Below are positions 26,565-34,059 of a stretch of DNA of 38,748 nucleotides, one piece after another. The stretch is taken from positions 1-38,748 of the forward strand of contig URLU01000002.1 of NCBI GenBank assembly GCA_900548765.1. Reading direction: 5' to 3'. Positions within the stretch are counted from its first letter, which is position 1, and each line of letters starts with the position of its first letter. Source of the stretch: an uncultured Lachnobacterium sp. GTDB taxonomy: Bacteria > Bacillota > Clostridia > Lachnospirales > Lachnospiraceae. Under the pieces are notes generated by a model. The model did not search any database, had not been told where the DNA came from, and was given only the letters and a program-made list of their open reading frames with translations. The position numbers were made by a program, and so were the translations under genes.

Positions 26565-29376
26565 TGTAAAAGAATTCCTGAAAAAATTTTTCAGCTCAAG
26601 ATTATTTGTTCTTGGTGCAGTGCTCAGTTTGTTTTTTATAATTTTGCTTGTGAGAGTTTTCACACTGCAGATAGTAAATGGTGAATCATATCAGGAAAAT
26701 TTTACCATGCTGATACAAAAGACCCTGTCAATTGATGCGGCGAGAGGAAATATATACGACTGCAATGGCAATCTTCTGGCATACAACGAGTTAGCTTACT
26801 CAGTCGTAATCAGTGATAATGGTACCTATGACAGCACCAGTGACAAGAACGAGGAATTAAATGCCGAGCTTGCAGAGGTTATTTCTGTGATAAAGAAAAA
26901 CGGCGAGAGCATATATAATGATAATTTTGCAATTGCTTTAAATGATGATGGACAGTATGATTTCCGCATATCAGGAACATCACTTAACAGATTCCGGGCA
27001 GATGTGTTTGGAGCTACATCATATGATAAGCTCGAATATAACAAGACCTTTGGTTTCGATGAATCAAAGGCTACGGCAGACCAGATTATGCAGTATCTGA
27101 TGTCAAATGAAAGAGAGTGCTTTGATATCAGCGATAAGTATGACAAGGAAACTGCCTATGAGATTACAGCAATCAGATATGCAATCAAGGGAAACAGGTA
27201 TTCAAAATATAAGACTACCACAATTGCCAAGAATGTATCTGATGTCACCGTGGCATACATGAACGAACATTCTGACACATTGACTGGTATTTCTATAGAG
27301 GAGGACAGTGTCCGCAAATACAATTACGCTGAGTACATATCGTCTCTGATCGGATATACAGGAAAAATATCTACAGAAGAGTATGATGAGCTTTCCAAGG
27401 ATGATGACAGCTACACACCAAATGACACCATAGGTAAGTCTGGCCTTGAGCAGTACTACGAGAAATACTTGAGAGGCATCAATGGTGAAAAGGAAATATA
27501 TGTAAACAGTGTGGGAAAAATCACAGAAGTGATAAGCAGTACAGATCCTACAGCAGGAAACGACCTATATTTAAGCATAGACATCAATCTTCAGGAAGCT
27601 GCTTATAAGCTTTTAGAGCAGGAAATCGCAGGTATTGTATATTCCAAGATTAAAAGCGGCGAGATACCTGTAAATGATGTATTTTTTGCCCTGGTAAATA
27701 ACAATATTATTGATATTACAAAGTTTGATGATGATGATGCAGGGGATACAGAAAAAGCTGTTAATTCCGTGTTTGCATCAAATCAGGCAAATGTAATCAG
27801 CCAGATTAGTAGCCAGCTTAATTCGGACTCAGCTTTATCGCTTGAAAATATGCCAGAAGATATTCTGGATTATTTTACCTATATTTTCACAATGCTTAGG
27901 AATGATGAAGTGCTGGTTTCGGCTGACATAGATAAATCCGATTCGGTATATCAGGACTGGAAGAATAACAAGCTCAGCCCAGGAGAGTACCTTAAATACT
28001 GCATTTCACAGCAGTGGGTTGACATTACAAAGCTTGATGTGGACGAGCAGTATGCGGATTCTTCTGAGATATTTACTGCACTCTGCAATTATATTGAGAC
28101 TGAACTGCAGGGGGACAAGGAATTTTCCAAGCTGGTGTATAAGTATTTAATCCAGAATGGAAGTATTTCAGGACAACAGCTTTGTATTATCATGTTTGAG
28201 CAGGGAATTGTGGACTATGATGATGAAGTGGTAAATGGTCTTAAATCAGGCTCACTTACAGCCTATTCATTCCTGTTGGACAAGATTGATAAAATAGAGA
28301 TTACACCTGCCCAGCTTGCCCTGGATCCATGTACCGGTTCTACTGTAATCACTGATATTACCACCGGTGAGATTAAGGCGATGGTAAGCTATCCGGGCTA
28401 TGATAACAATAAGCTGGCAAATGGGGTAGATGCTGAGTATTATGCGGCTTTACAAGAGGATAATTCCAATCCGCTTTATAATTATGCTACACAGGAAAAG
28501 ACAGCACCAGGTTCTACATTTAAGATGGTTACATCTACAGCAGGTCTGGCAGAAAATGTTATCACTACAGGTACTACGATTAACTGTACTGGTGTATTCC
28601 ATGATGTAAGCAATGAGCCTAAATGTTGGATTTATCCGGGCAGTCATGGAGCTGAAACTGTATCTGATGCAATTAGGGATTCATGTAACGTGTTCTTTTA
28701 CACTACAGGCTTCAATCTGGCGGCAAAGGATACGGGAACCTATGATGATGCAAATGGTATAGCCTATATACAGAAATATGCATCTATATATGGTTTAAAC
28801 CAGAAAACCGGTATTGAGATAGAAGAGAACACACCTGAGATTGCTACGGAGTTCCCTGTTATGGCTGCGATTGGACAGTCTGATAACAACTTTACAACGG
28901 TTTCTCTGTCCAGATATGTGACAGCGGTGGCATCAGGAAAGCTCTACAATTATCAGCTTATGAGTAAGATTGTTGATATAAATGGCAATGTGATTGAAAG
29001 CTATGAGCCGGAATACACTGATATATCAGATACACTGAATGCAGGCCAGTGGGATGCAATACATTCCGGTATGCGCATGGTGGTAGAAAATCTGGACAGC
29101 TTTGAGGGCTTTGAAATCCCTGTTGCCGGAAAAACCGGTACAGCCCAGCAGATTGAAACAAGACCTAACCATGCTCTGTTTGTTGGATATTTTCCTTATG
29201 ATGATCCAAAGTATTCCATTGCGACACGTATTGCATATGGATATAGTTCACATAATGCAGCTTCGGCAGCAAGAAATATAATCTCATATTATTATGGAAA
29301 CCAATCTTTGGATGATATTCTTGCATTAAATGCGTCAGGTGTAAATACATCGGCATCTTCTGCAACAGCAGATTAA
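26554..29376 (+). CDS. mrdA: Penicillin-binding protein 2 (class B transpeptidase)
   Basis: Peptidoglycan transpeptidase of lateral wall growth, partner of RodA. I favour TTG 26554 as start because AAGGAG lies 11 nt before it; GTG 26542 in the same frame is the alternative and adds four residues. One N-terminal helix (~15-40) is followed by the PBP dimer domain (RGNIYDCNGNLLAYNE, ~60) and the transpeptidase with SxxK in PGSTFK (~654), SxN in RDSCN, and KTG in AGKTGTAQ (~858). At ~940 residues it is much longer than the ~600-700 of Bacillus PBPs. The extra is a ~250-residue acidic insert (~350-600) before the catalytic domain, seen in clostridial PBP2s. It follows mreD and precedes minD. Confidence 0.93.
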   Translation: MNYDVKEFLKKFFSSRLFVLGAVLSLFFIILLVRVFTLQIVNGESYQENFTMLIQKTLSIDAARGNIYDCNGNLLAYNELAYSVVISDNGTYDSTSDKNEELNAELAEVISVIKKNGESIYNDNFAIALNDDGQYDFRISGTSLNRFRADVFGATSYDKLEYNKTFGFDESKATADQIMQYLMSNERECFDISDKYDKETAYEITAIRYAIKGNRYSKYKTTTIAKNVSDVTVAYMNEHSDTLTGISIEEDSVRKYNYAEYISSLIGYTGKISTEEYDELSKDDDSYTPNDTIGKSGLEQYYEKYLRGINGEKEIYVNSVGKITEVISSTDPTAGNDLYLSIDINLQEAAYKLLEQEIAGIVYSKIKSGEIPVNDVFFALVNNNIIDITKFDDDDAGDTEKAVNSVFASNQANVISQISSQLNSDSALSLENMPEDILDYFTYIFTMLRNDEVLVSADIDKSDSVYQDWKNNKLSPGEYLKYCISQQWVDITKLDVDEQYADSSEIFTALCNYIETELQGDKEFSKLVYKYLIQNGSISGQQLCIIMFEQGIVDYDDEVVNGLKSGSLTAYSFLLDKIDKIEITPAQLALDPCTGSTVITDITTGEIKAMVSYPGYDNNKLANGVDAEYYAALQEDNSNPLYNYATQEKTAPGSTFKMVTSTAGLAENVITTGTTINCTGVFHDVSNEPKCWIYPGSHGAETVSDAIRDSCNVFFYTTGFNLAAKDTGTYDDANGIAYIQKYASIYGLNQKTGIEIEENTPEIATEFPVMAAIGQSDNNFTTVSLSRYVTAVASGKLYNYQLMSKIVDINGNVIESYEPEYTDISDTLNAGQWDAIHSGMRMVVENLDSFEGFEIPVAGKTGTAQQIETRPNHALFVGYFPYDDPKYSIATRIAYGYSSHNAASAARNIISYYYGNQSLDDILALNASGVNTSASSATAD

Positions 29377-29399
29377 TAAAATAACTGAAGGAGGCTTCT

Positions 29400-30152
29400 A
29401 TGAGTGAAGCAATTGTTTTCACTTCCGGAAAAGGCGGTGTAGGCAAGACAACAGTGCTTGCCAATATCGGAGTTGGTCTTTCACAGTTAGATAAAAAAGT
29501 CGTTATGTTAGATACGGACATGGGACTTAGAAATTTAGACCTGGTAATGGGTCTTGAAAATCGTATAAACTATAATATTTTAGATTTGCTGGACAATAGC
29601 TGCCGGTTAAATCAGGCGCTTATAAGAGATAAGAGGTACCCTAACCTATATCTCATTCCAGCGGCTCCGGGATATAAGAGTCTTTCCGGCTATACAGAGA
29701 GATTTAAGACGCTGATTGAGTGCCTGAAAAAGGAATTTGATTACTGTCTTATTGACTGTCCTGCGGGAATGGATGATGGATTCAATTTCGCAATATCTGC
29801 GGCGGACAGGGCTGTGGTGGTCACAACACCCCATATCTCGGCAGTAAGGGATGCCGGCAGAATACTGTACCTATTGGAATACAATAATTTTAACAAGGTT
29901 GACCTGGTTATAAATGAGTATGACAAGCATATGGTCAGACACAACGAACTCATATCACAAAAGGATATCGAGGAATTGTTGTCCATCAAGGCCTCAGGGG
30001 TTATCCCCTTTGACAAAAAGATTATAGTAAGCCAGAATCAGGGAATCCCGGTAGTTTCCCTTAAGGCGAGAGTTAACGCTCATTTTATGAAACTTACAAA
30101 TCGTTTTAACAGATTGGAGATTATAAAAGGAGAGTGCCTTAATGAAGTTTAA
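29400..30152 (+). CDS. minD: Septum-site ATPase MinD, lacking a clear membrane-targeting tail
   Basis: ParA/MinD ATPase that with MinC places the division site. Deviant Walker A GKGGVGKTT (~10-18), MLDTDMGLRNLDLVMGLENR (~37-56) and DCPAGMDDGF (~118-127) are intact. Length is 250 residues against ~265-270 for usual MinD. The C-terminus ends RLEIIKGECLNEV, with no basic amphipathic helix (such as FAKLF-type ends) that normally binds the membrane. minC, which normally precedes minD, is absent: only 23 bp separate PBP2 and minD. A perfect AAGGAGG ribosome site precedes the ATG. It overlaps minE by 11 nt. Confidence 0.9.
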   Translation: MSEAIVFTSGKGGVGKTTVLANIGVGLSQLDKKVVMLDTDMGLRNLDLVMGLENRINYNILDLLDNSCRLNQALIRDKRYPNLYLIPAAPGYKSLSGYTERFKTLIECLKKEFDYCLIDCPAGMDDGFNFAISAADRAVVVTTPHISAVRDAGRILYLLEYNNFNKVDLVINEYDKHMVRHNELISQKDIEELLSIKASGVIPFDKKIIVSQNQGIPVVSLKARVNAHFMKLTNRFNRLEIIKGECLNEV

Positions 30153-30348
30153 AAGAACTGCCGGAACAGTCGCATGTGAAAGGTTAAAATGTGTCATGGA
30201 GACAGACCCCTTTGAGTGCTCTGGTGGGAATATGGCACAGATGAAAAAGGAGATATTGGAAATCATAGGCAGATATTATGATTTATCTCCTGAAAGCTAT
30301 GATATTAAGATTGTATTAAAGAGTAAGAAAAGAGCAGCAAATGATTAA
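30142..30348 (+). CDS. minE: Short MinE, topological specificity factor of cell division
   Basis: 68-residue MinE homologue. The MinD-activating N-terminal helix (ACERLKCVMETD, residues ~11-22) and the beta/dimerisation part (MKKEILEIIGRYYDLSPESYDIKI) are recognisable. Usual MinE is ~85-90 residues, so this is a short form with a compact linker. It overlaps both minD (11 nt) and rodA (8 nt), so the three are translationally coupled. The assignment rests on pattern plus position. Confidence 0.82.
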   Translation: MKFKRTAGTVACERLKCVMETDPFECSGGNMAQMKKEILEIIGRYYDLSPESYDIKIVLKSKKRAAND

Positions 30349-31447
30349 ACAGTACAAATTGAGAAATTACCATTTTCAGTTAATAGTATTTATAGTTATA
30401 CTAAACATTATCGGAATATTGCTTATTGGAAGTGCAAAGGAATCTGTGCAGTCAAAGCAGATACTTGGAATGGCAATGGGATTAGTGGTAATGGTAGCTA
30501 TTTCACTTATGGACTACAGCTTTATACTCAAATTCAGGTGGTTGTATTACATAGGAACAATTGGCCTTTTAATACTGGTAGAGGTGGCAGGAAAAACAAC
30601 CGGTGGTTCCCAGCGATGGATTAAGATTGCCGGTATCCAGTTCCAGCCTTCAGAGCTTGCCAAGATAGTAATTATATTGTTTTTTGCAGGATTTTTTGCT
30701 AAATATCAGGAAAAAGTAAACACGGTCAAGACGATTTTTCTGTCCTTTTTGCTTGTGGGCATTCCATTGGCATTGATTCTTATGCAGCCTGATACTTCTA
30801 CAACTATTGCGACAATATTTATTTTTATTGTACTCTTGTTTATTAGTGGATTAAGTTATAAAATAGTTTTATCGGTGATAGGTGTATGCGTTCCTGTAGG
30901 TATAGCAGGCTTAAGCTATATTATCTCGAATGCAGATGCTTTGATTGCAGAACATTACCAGTTCAAGCGAATTATGGCATGGATAGATCCAGCTAAGTAT
31001 TCAGATGCGGCTACCCAGCAGAGAAATTCTATTATGGCTATTGGCTCAGGACAGCTATGGGGTAAGGGACTCAACAACTCAGTTGCTACCTCTCTTAAAA
31101 ATAGTAATTACATCCTTGAGCCACAGACTGATTTCATTTTTGCGGTTGCCGGTGAGGAGCTTGGCTTTGTAGGCACGATGGCGATAATTGTACTGCTTCT
31201 CCTGATAGTTTTGGAGTGCATACTGATTGGAACCAAGGCAAAGGATTTGAGCGGAAAGCTCATCTGTTGCGGAATGGCATCCCTGGTTGGCTTCCAGGCA
31301 TTTATTAATATGTGCGTTGCAACTGGATTGATGCCAAATACAGGTATTCCATTACCTTTTGTCAGTTATGGTCTGACATCACTTGTTACTTTGTATATGG
31401 GAATGGGATTTGTACTAAATGTAGGACTACAACCGAAAAAATATTAG
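30341..31447 (+). CDS. rodA: Peptidoglycan glycosyltransferase RodA (SEDS family)
   Basis: Polymerises lipid II for side-wall growth together with the class B PBP encoded upstream. About ten hydrophobic segments over 368 residues. SEDS signatures are present: RWIKIAGIQFQPSELAKI (~87-104), the catalytic-loop LMQPDTSTT (~150, with the essential Asp), and PLPFVSYGLTSL near the C-terminus. Its position after mre genes, PBP2 and min genes favours RodA over FtsW/SpoVE. mgsA follows after 13 bp. Confidence 0.92.
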   Translation: MIKQYKLRNYHFQLIVFIVILNIIGILLIGSAKESVQSKQILGMAMGLVVMVAISLMDYSFILKFRWLYYIGTIGLLILVEVAGKTTGGSQRWIKIAGIQFQPSELAKIVIILFFAGFFAKYQEKVNTVKTIFLSFLLVGIPLALILMQPDTSTTIATIFIFIVLLFISGLSYKIVLSVIGVCVPVGIAGLSYIISNADALIAEHYQFKRIMAWIDPAKYSDAATQQRNSIMAIGSGQLWGKGLNNSVATSLKNSNYILEPQTDFIFAVAGEELGFVGTMAIIVLLLLIVLECILIGTKAKDLSGKLICCGMASLVGFQAFINMCVATGLMPNTGIPLPFVSYGLTSLVTLYMGMGFVLNVGLQPKKY

Positions 31448-31460
31448 AGGGAGGTTCTAA

Positions 31461-31856
31461 ATGAATATAGGACTCGTCGCACATGACTCAAAGAAAAAAT
31501 TAATGCAGAATTTTTGTATTGCTTACCGCGGTATTTTAAGCAAGCATGAGCTTTATGCTACTGGAACCACTGGCAGACTCATTGAGGAGGTAGCAAATCT
31601 GCAGGTTCATAAATATCTTGCAGGACATTTAGGTGGAGTACAGCAGCTCGGTGCCCAGATTGAGCATAATGAGATTGACCTCGTTATTTTCTTAAGAGAT
31701 CCGCTCAGACCAAAGCCACATGAGCCTGAGGTAAACAGTATTGTTAGAATTTGTGATGAACATAATATTCCTCTTGCAACTAATCTTGCAACTGCGGAGG
31801 TGCTTATTTTGTCATTAGACAGAGGAGATTTAGACTGGCGTGAAATGTATAAATAG
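31461..31856 (+). CDS. mgsA: Methylglyoxal synthase homologue with altered active site
   Basis: 131-residue protein with the methylglyoxal synthase fold, an enzyme that turns dihydroxyacetone phosphate into methylglyoxal. Family segments: GLVAHDSKKK (~4-13), YATGTTGRLIEE (~32-43), FLRDPL (~80-85) and IPLATNLATAE. However, the stretch GPLGGDQQ carrying the catalytic base (Asp71 in E. coli) reads GHLGGVQQ here (Val60, codon 31638-31640), and the later conserved HxPD reads HEPE. The phosphate-binding and other Asp positions are kept. Activity is therefore uncertain. The gene lies between rodA and a D,D-carboxypeptidase, with GGGAGG before its ATG, and overlaps the latter by 17 nt. Family membership is sure; the enzymatic call is not. 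Confidence 0.85.
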   Translation: MNIGLVAHDSKKKLMQNFCIAYRGILSKHELYATGTTGRLIEEVANLQVHKYLAGHLGGVQQLGAQIEHNEIDLVIFLRDPLRPKPHEPEVNSIVRICDEHNIPLATNLATAEVLILSLDRGDLDWREMYK

Positions 31857-32811
31857 ACTCAAAAAAAGCAGACTGCTGTGTGTCCTTTGCATAGCAGCTC
31901 TTTTTGTAACCGGATGTGGAGCTCAGAAGGTGGCCAATGCCTATGATGTATATTCAAATGACTATACCCTGGGCAGCAATACCTATACATATTTCGGAAG
32001 CAATTTGTGTGTAACCAATAATGTCAATTACGGAACAGACCAGACACACTCTGACGTGGCTCAGGGTGCTGGTTTATTTAACATTGATACAAAGGAAGTA
32101 CTGTACAGTCAGAATATTTTTGATAAATTATATCCTGCCAGTACTACGAAGATTTTAACCGCATATATTATTATCCGGTATGGTAATCTGGATGATATGG
32201 TTACTGTATCAGCCAATGCAGCAAATCAGGACGAATCTTCATCTGTATGCGGCATAAATGAGGGAGATGTGACTTCTGTCAGGAATCTGCTCTATGGGCT
32301 TTTGTTGTGCAGTGGAAATGATGCGGCAGTGGCTCTTGCTGAGTATTATTCAGGCAGTGTAGAGGCTTTTGCTGATGTGATGAATGCAGAGGCTTTAAAG
32401 ATGGGAGCTACAAACAGCCATTTTGTAAATCCAAGCGGCTTCCCGGATGAAAATCATTATACTACGGTTTATGATATGTATCTGATTTTTTCCAATGCTA
32501 TATCACTGGAGACTTTCCAGCAGATAATCAGTACCCAGACCATAGATGTCTCATATACTAATGCGGCTGGCAATACTATAGATAAGACTTATAACAATAC
32601 AAACCAGTACCTCACGGGAGCTTCTGAAGCACCGGAGGGAATAAATGTAATAGGTGGAAAGACCGGCACCACATATGATGCAGGATATTGTCTTGTGCTG
32701 CTCAGTACTAATGCGAAGGGTGAGAGACTTATCAGTATAGTTTTTAAGGCTGATGGAAAATCCAATCTATATTTACTAATGAATGATATATTGTCGTCTT
32801 TTGGTAATTAA
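31840..32811 (+). CDS. D-alanyl-D-alanine carboxypeptidase (S11), predicted lipoprotein
   Basis: Low-molecular-weight PBP that trims the terminal D-Ala of peptidoglycan stem peptides. GTG start at 31840 inside mgsA, with GAGGAG 12 nt upstream. A basic N-terminus and hydrophobic stretch end in a lipobox-like VTGC (Cys ~26), so it is probably a lipoprotein. Catalytic motifs are complete: SxxK in PASTTK, SxN in CSGNDAA, KTG in GGKTGTT. The 323 residues cover the transpeptidase domain, and no clear C-terminal PBP5-type beta domain or amphipathic anchor remains. It closes the shape operon. Confidence 0.9.
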   Translation: MKCINRLKKSRLLCVLCIAALFVTGCGAQKVANAYDVYSNDYTLGSNTYTYFGSNLCVTNNVNYGTDQTHSDVAQGAGLFNIDTKEVLYSQNIFDKLYPASTTKILTAYIIIRYGNLDDMVTVSANAANQDESSSVCGINEGDVTSVRNLLYGLLLCSGNDAAVALAEYYSGSVEAFADVMNAEALKMGATNSHFVNPSGFPDENHYTTVYDMYLIFSNAISLETFQQIISTQTIDVSYTNAAGNTIDKTYNNTNQYLTGASEAPEGINVIGGKTGTTYDAGYCLVLLSTNAKGERLISIVFKADGKSNLYLLMNDILSSFGN

Positions 32812-32814
32812 AGA

Positions 32815-32843
32815 TTGTAATTCATGTGCAGGTATACTATAAT
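32815..32843 (+). promoter_or_regulatory. Predicted sigma-A promoter of the P-loop gene
   Basis: TTGTAA (32815-32820), 17-bp spacer, perfect TATAAT (32838-32843). It begins a few bases after the carboxypeptidase stop and gives a leader of ~55 nt before the ATG at 32906. Confidence 0.7.
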
Positions 32844-32905
32844 AATATCAAAGAACTTGAAGGTTTTGGTTAGTTTTCACAATATTATATCCAGGAGGGG
32901 CCGCT

Positions 32906-33328
32906 ATGATAGAGATTATATGTGGAGAAAAAGGAAAAGGTAAGACAAAGGAACTTTTAGGAAGGGTTAATTCATCTGTGGCATCTGCTTCAGGCAGTGT
33001 CGTATACTTAGACAAGAGTCAGAAGCATATGTATGAACTGAATAATAAGGTCAGACTTATCAATGTGATGGATTATTCTATTTCAAATTGTGATGAATTT
33101 ATTGGATTTATATGTGGTATTGTTTCACAGGACAATGATCTTGAGGAAATGTACCTGGATAGTTTTTTGACAATTGCTTCTGTTGATACAGAAAATGAGA
33201 TTACCTATGCAATTGAAAAGCTGGATGTGATTAGTGAAAAATATAAGATTAAGTTCATCATCAGTGTTTCAAAGAATATTGATGATTTGCCGGAATGTGC
33301 TAAGGCAAAGGTTGTTGTATCATTATAG
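32906..33328 (+). CDS. Small P-loop protein of unknown function
   Basis: 140-residue cytoplasmic protein not assigned to a characterised family. The N-terminus has a Walker A motif, GEKGKGKT (residues ~7-14). The rest is alpha/beta with a hydrophobic strand KFIISVS near the C-terminus, but no obvious Walker B acid follows that strand. The ribosome site AGGAGG lies 7 nt before the ATG. It is a single-gene unit with its own strong promoter and terminator. It could be an NTP-binding regulator or a minimal nucleotide kinase-like fold, and nothing in its neighbours decides this. Confidence 0.6.
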   Translation: MIEIICGEKGKGKTKELLGRVNSSVASASGSVVYLDKSQKHMYELNNKVRLINVMDYSISNCDEFIGFICGIVSQDNDLEEMYLDSFLTIASVDTENEITYAIEKLDVISEKYKIKFIISVSKNIDDLPECAKAKVVVSL

Positions 33329-33352
33329 TGTCTATGGAATATGTAGATTATG

Positions 33353-33384
33353 GAGTGTTCACAAGTTCTGTGAACACTCTTTTT
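33353..33384 (+). terminator. Intrinsic terminator of the P-loop gene
   Basis: Perfect 10-bp stem GAGTGTTCAC (33353-33362) with its complement at 33370-33379, a 7-nt loop, then five T residues. Confidence 0.9.
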
Positions 33385-33426
33385 ACTGTATAGGAAATCA
33401 CGCTGCAATTTCCCATACAGAAAAAG
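33380..33426. other. Long imperfect inverted repeat directly after the terminator
   Basis: CTGTATAGGAAAT (33386-33398) pairs with ATTTCCCATACAG (33408-33420) with one A-C mismatch and a 9-nt loop. The flanking T and A runs extend the pairing by ~5 more bases after one mismatch. It shares its outer T-run with the upstream terminator. It lies between the P-loop gene and the end of the convergent DUF378 gene, and is not followed by a U-tract in either direction, so it is not a standard terminator. Function unknown. Confidence 0.5.
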
Positions 33427-33495
33427 CAAGCAGGCTTGCAATATGCGCAGTTTTCTGTATATCTAAACTGTCATTCATCACAGATAAGCTGGCAT

Positions 33496-33699
33496 TTAGA
33501 TATCAGGTGTCTTGATACGTCCGAAGAAACTGATTATATAGATTCCGCTGAGTCCGACCAGAGCATATATAACACGGGAAATCCATGTCATGTCTCCCAG
33601 AATAAATGCCACAAGATCAAATCTGAAGAATCCAATTAAGCCCCAGTTTATACAGCCGATTACAGCAAGGGTTAACAGTGTATTATCTAACCATTTCAT
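33496..33699 (-). CDS. DUF378 family small membrane protein
   Basis: 67-residue membrane protein of the DUF378 (YuzA-like) family with two to three hydrophobic helices and the typical INWGLIGFFRFDLVAFILG core. Function unknown across the family. A very strong ribosome site (AAAGGAGG on the minus strand) precedes the ATG, and that site lies inside the left 71-bp repeat. The gene faces away from the TraX-GGDEF pair; without that insert it would be divergent to the HlyD-like gene. Confidence 0.85.
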   Translation of the reverse strand: MKWLDNTLLTLAVIGCINWGLIGFFRFDLVAFILGDMTWISRVIYALVGLSGIYIISFFGRIKTPDI

Positions 33700-33703
33700 G
33701 ATA

Positions 33704-33774
33704 GTGCCTCCTTTATTTTTATATTATTATTTCACTTATTTCGTCTTTTATACATTAGGGCATTATGTTAAAAT
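33704..33774 (+). repeat. 71-bp direct repeat, left copy
   Basis: Matches 36509-36579 at 67 of 71 positions with no gaps; sequence similarity stops abruptly on both sides. The copy holds the ribosome site and leader of the DUF378 gene (minus strand) and, on the plus strand, an extended -10 (TGT-TAAAAT) at its right edge pointing into the TraX region. Confidence 0.92.
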
Positions 33775-34059
33775 CCCATCTTTGACAGTTGGAAAGTGAA
33801 AATTTCAACCGTTACTTTCCCGGTGCGCTCATTGTAGAGTTCTGTTTATTTGGCAGCTTCGCTTTTCGCCCAAGCCATGAGTTTTTAAATTTTTTAACTG
33901 GAAATAACATTATATTTTTAAAAAATAATGTAGTTAATAATTTATTATGATAAAATGAAATAAAACAAAGGATACTTCCTATGTTTATTATATCCTTATA
34001 TGTTATTAATTAGTTCATTGGTCTTTATTTTACTAAAGAAAGATTAGGAGGATAATATA
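33775..34059 (+). other. 285-bp non-coding left arm of the cassette
   Basis: It contains the left inverted repeat TTTGACAGTTG (33781-33791), a hairpin with 7-bp stem GGAAAGT (33791-33797) and ACTTTCC (33814-33820), then a relatively G+C-rich stretch (33814-33885) in otherwise AT-rich DNA. After that comes an AT-rich tract with a possible extended -10 TGA-TAAAAT (33948-33956) for traX, and the traX ribosome site TAGGAGG (~34046-34052). I could not match the G+C-rich part to a known RNA or riboswitch; it reads like an interspersed repeat or the remnant of one. Confidence 0.45.
33781..33791 (+). repeat. Left 11-bp inverted repeat of the cassette
   Basis: TTTGACAGTTG is the exact reverse complement of CAACTGTCAAA at 36493-36503. 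It lies 6 bp inside the left direct repeat, and the partner lies 5 bp inside the right one. Confidence 0.6.

Noticed and set aside
33430..33495. Stem TATCTAAA/TTTAGATA as terminator of the DUF378 gene
   Set aside because: 8-bp stem with a loop of about 27 nt and no T-run on the minus strand.
33775..34059. Cyclic di-GMP riboswitch in the traX leader
   Set aside because: The conserved GEMM-I/II core elements could not be found, although a hairpin is present.
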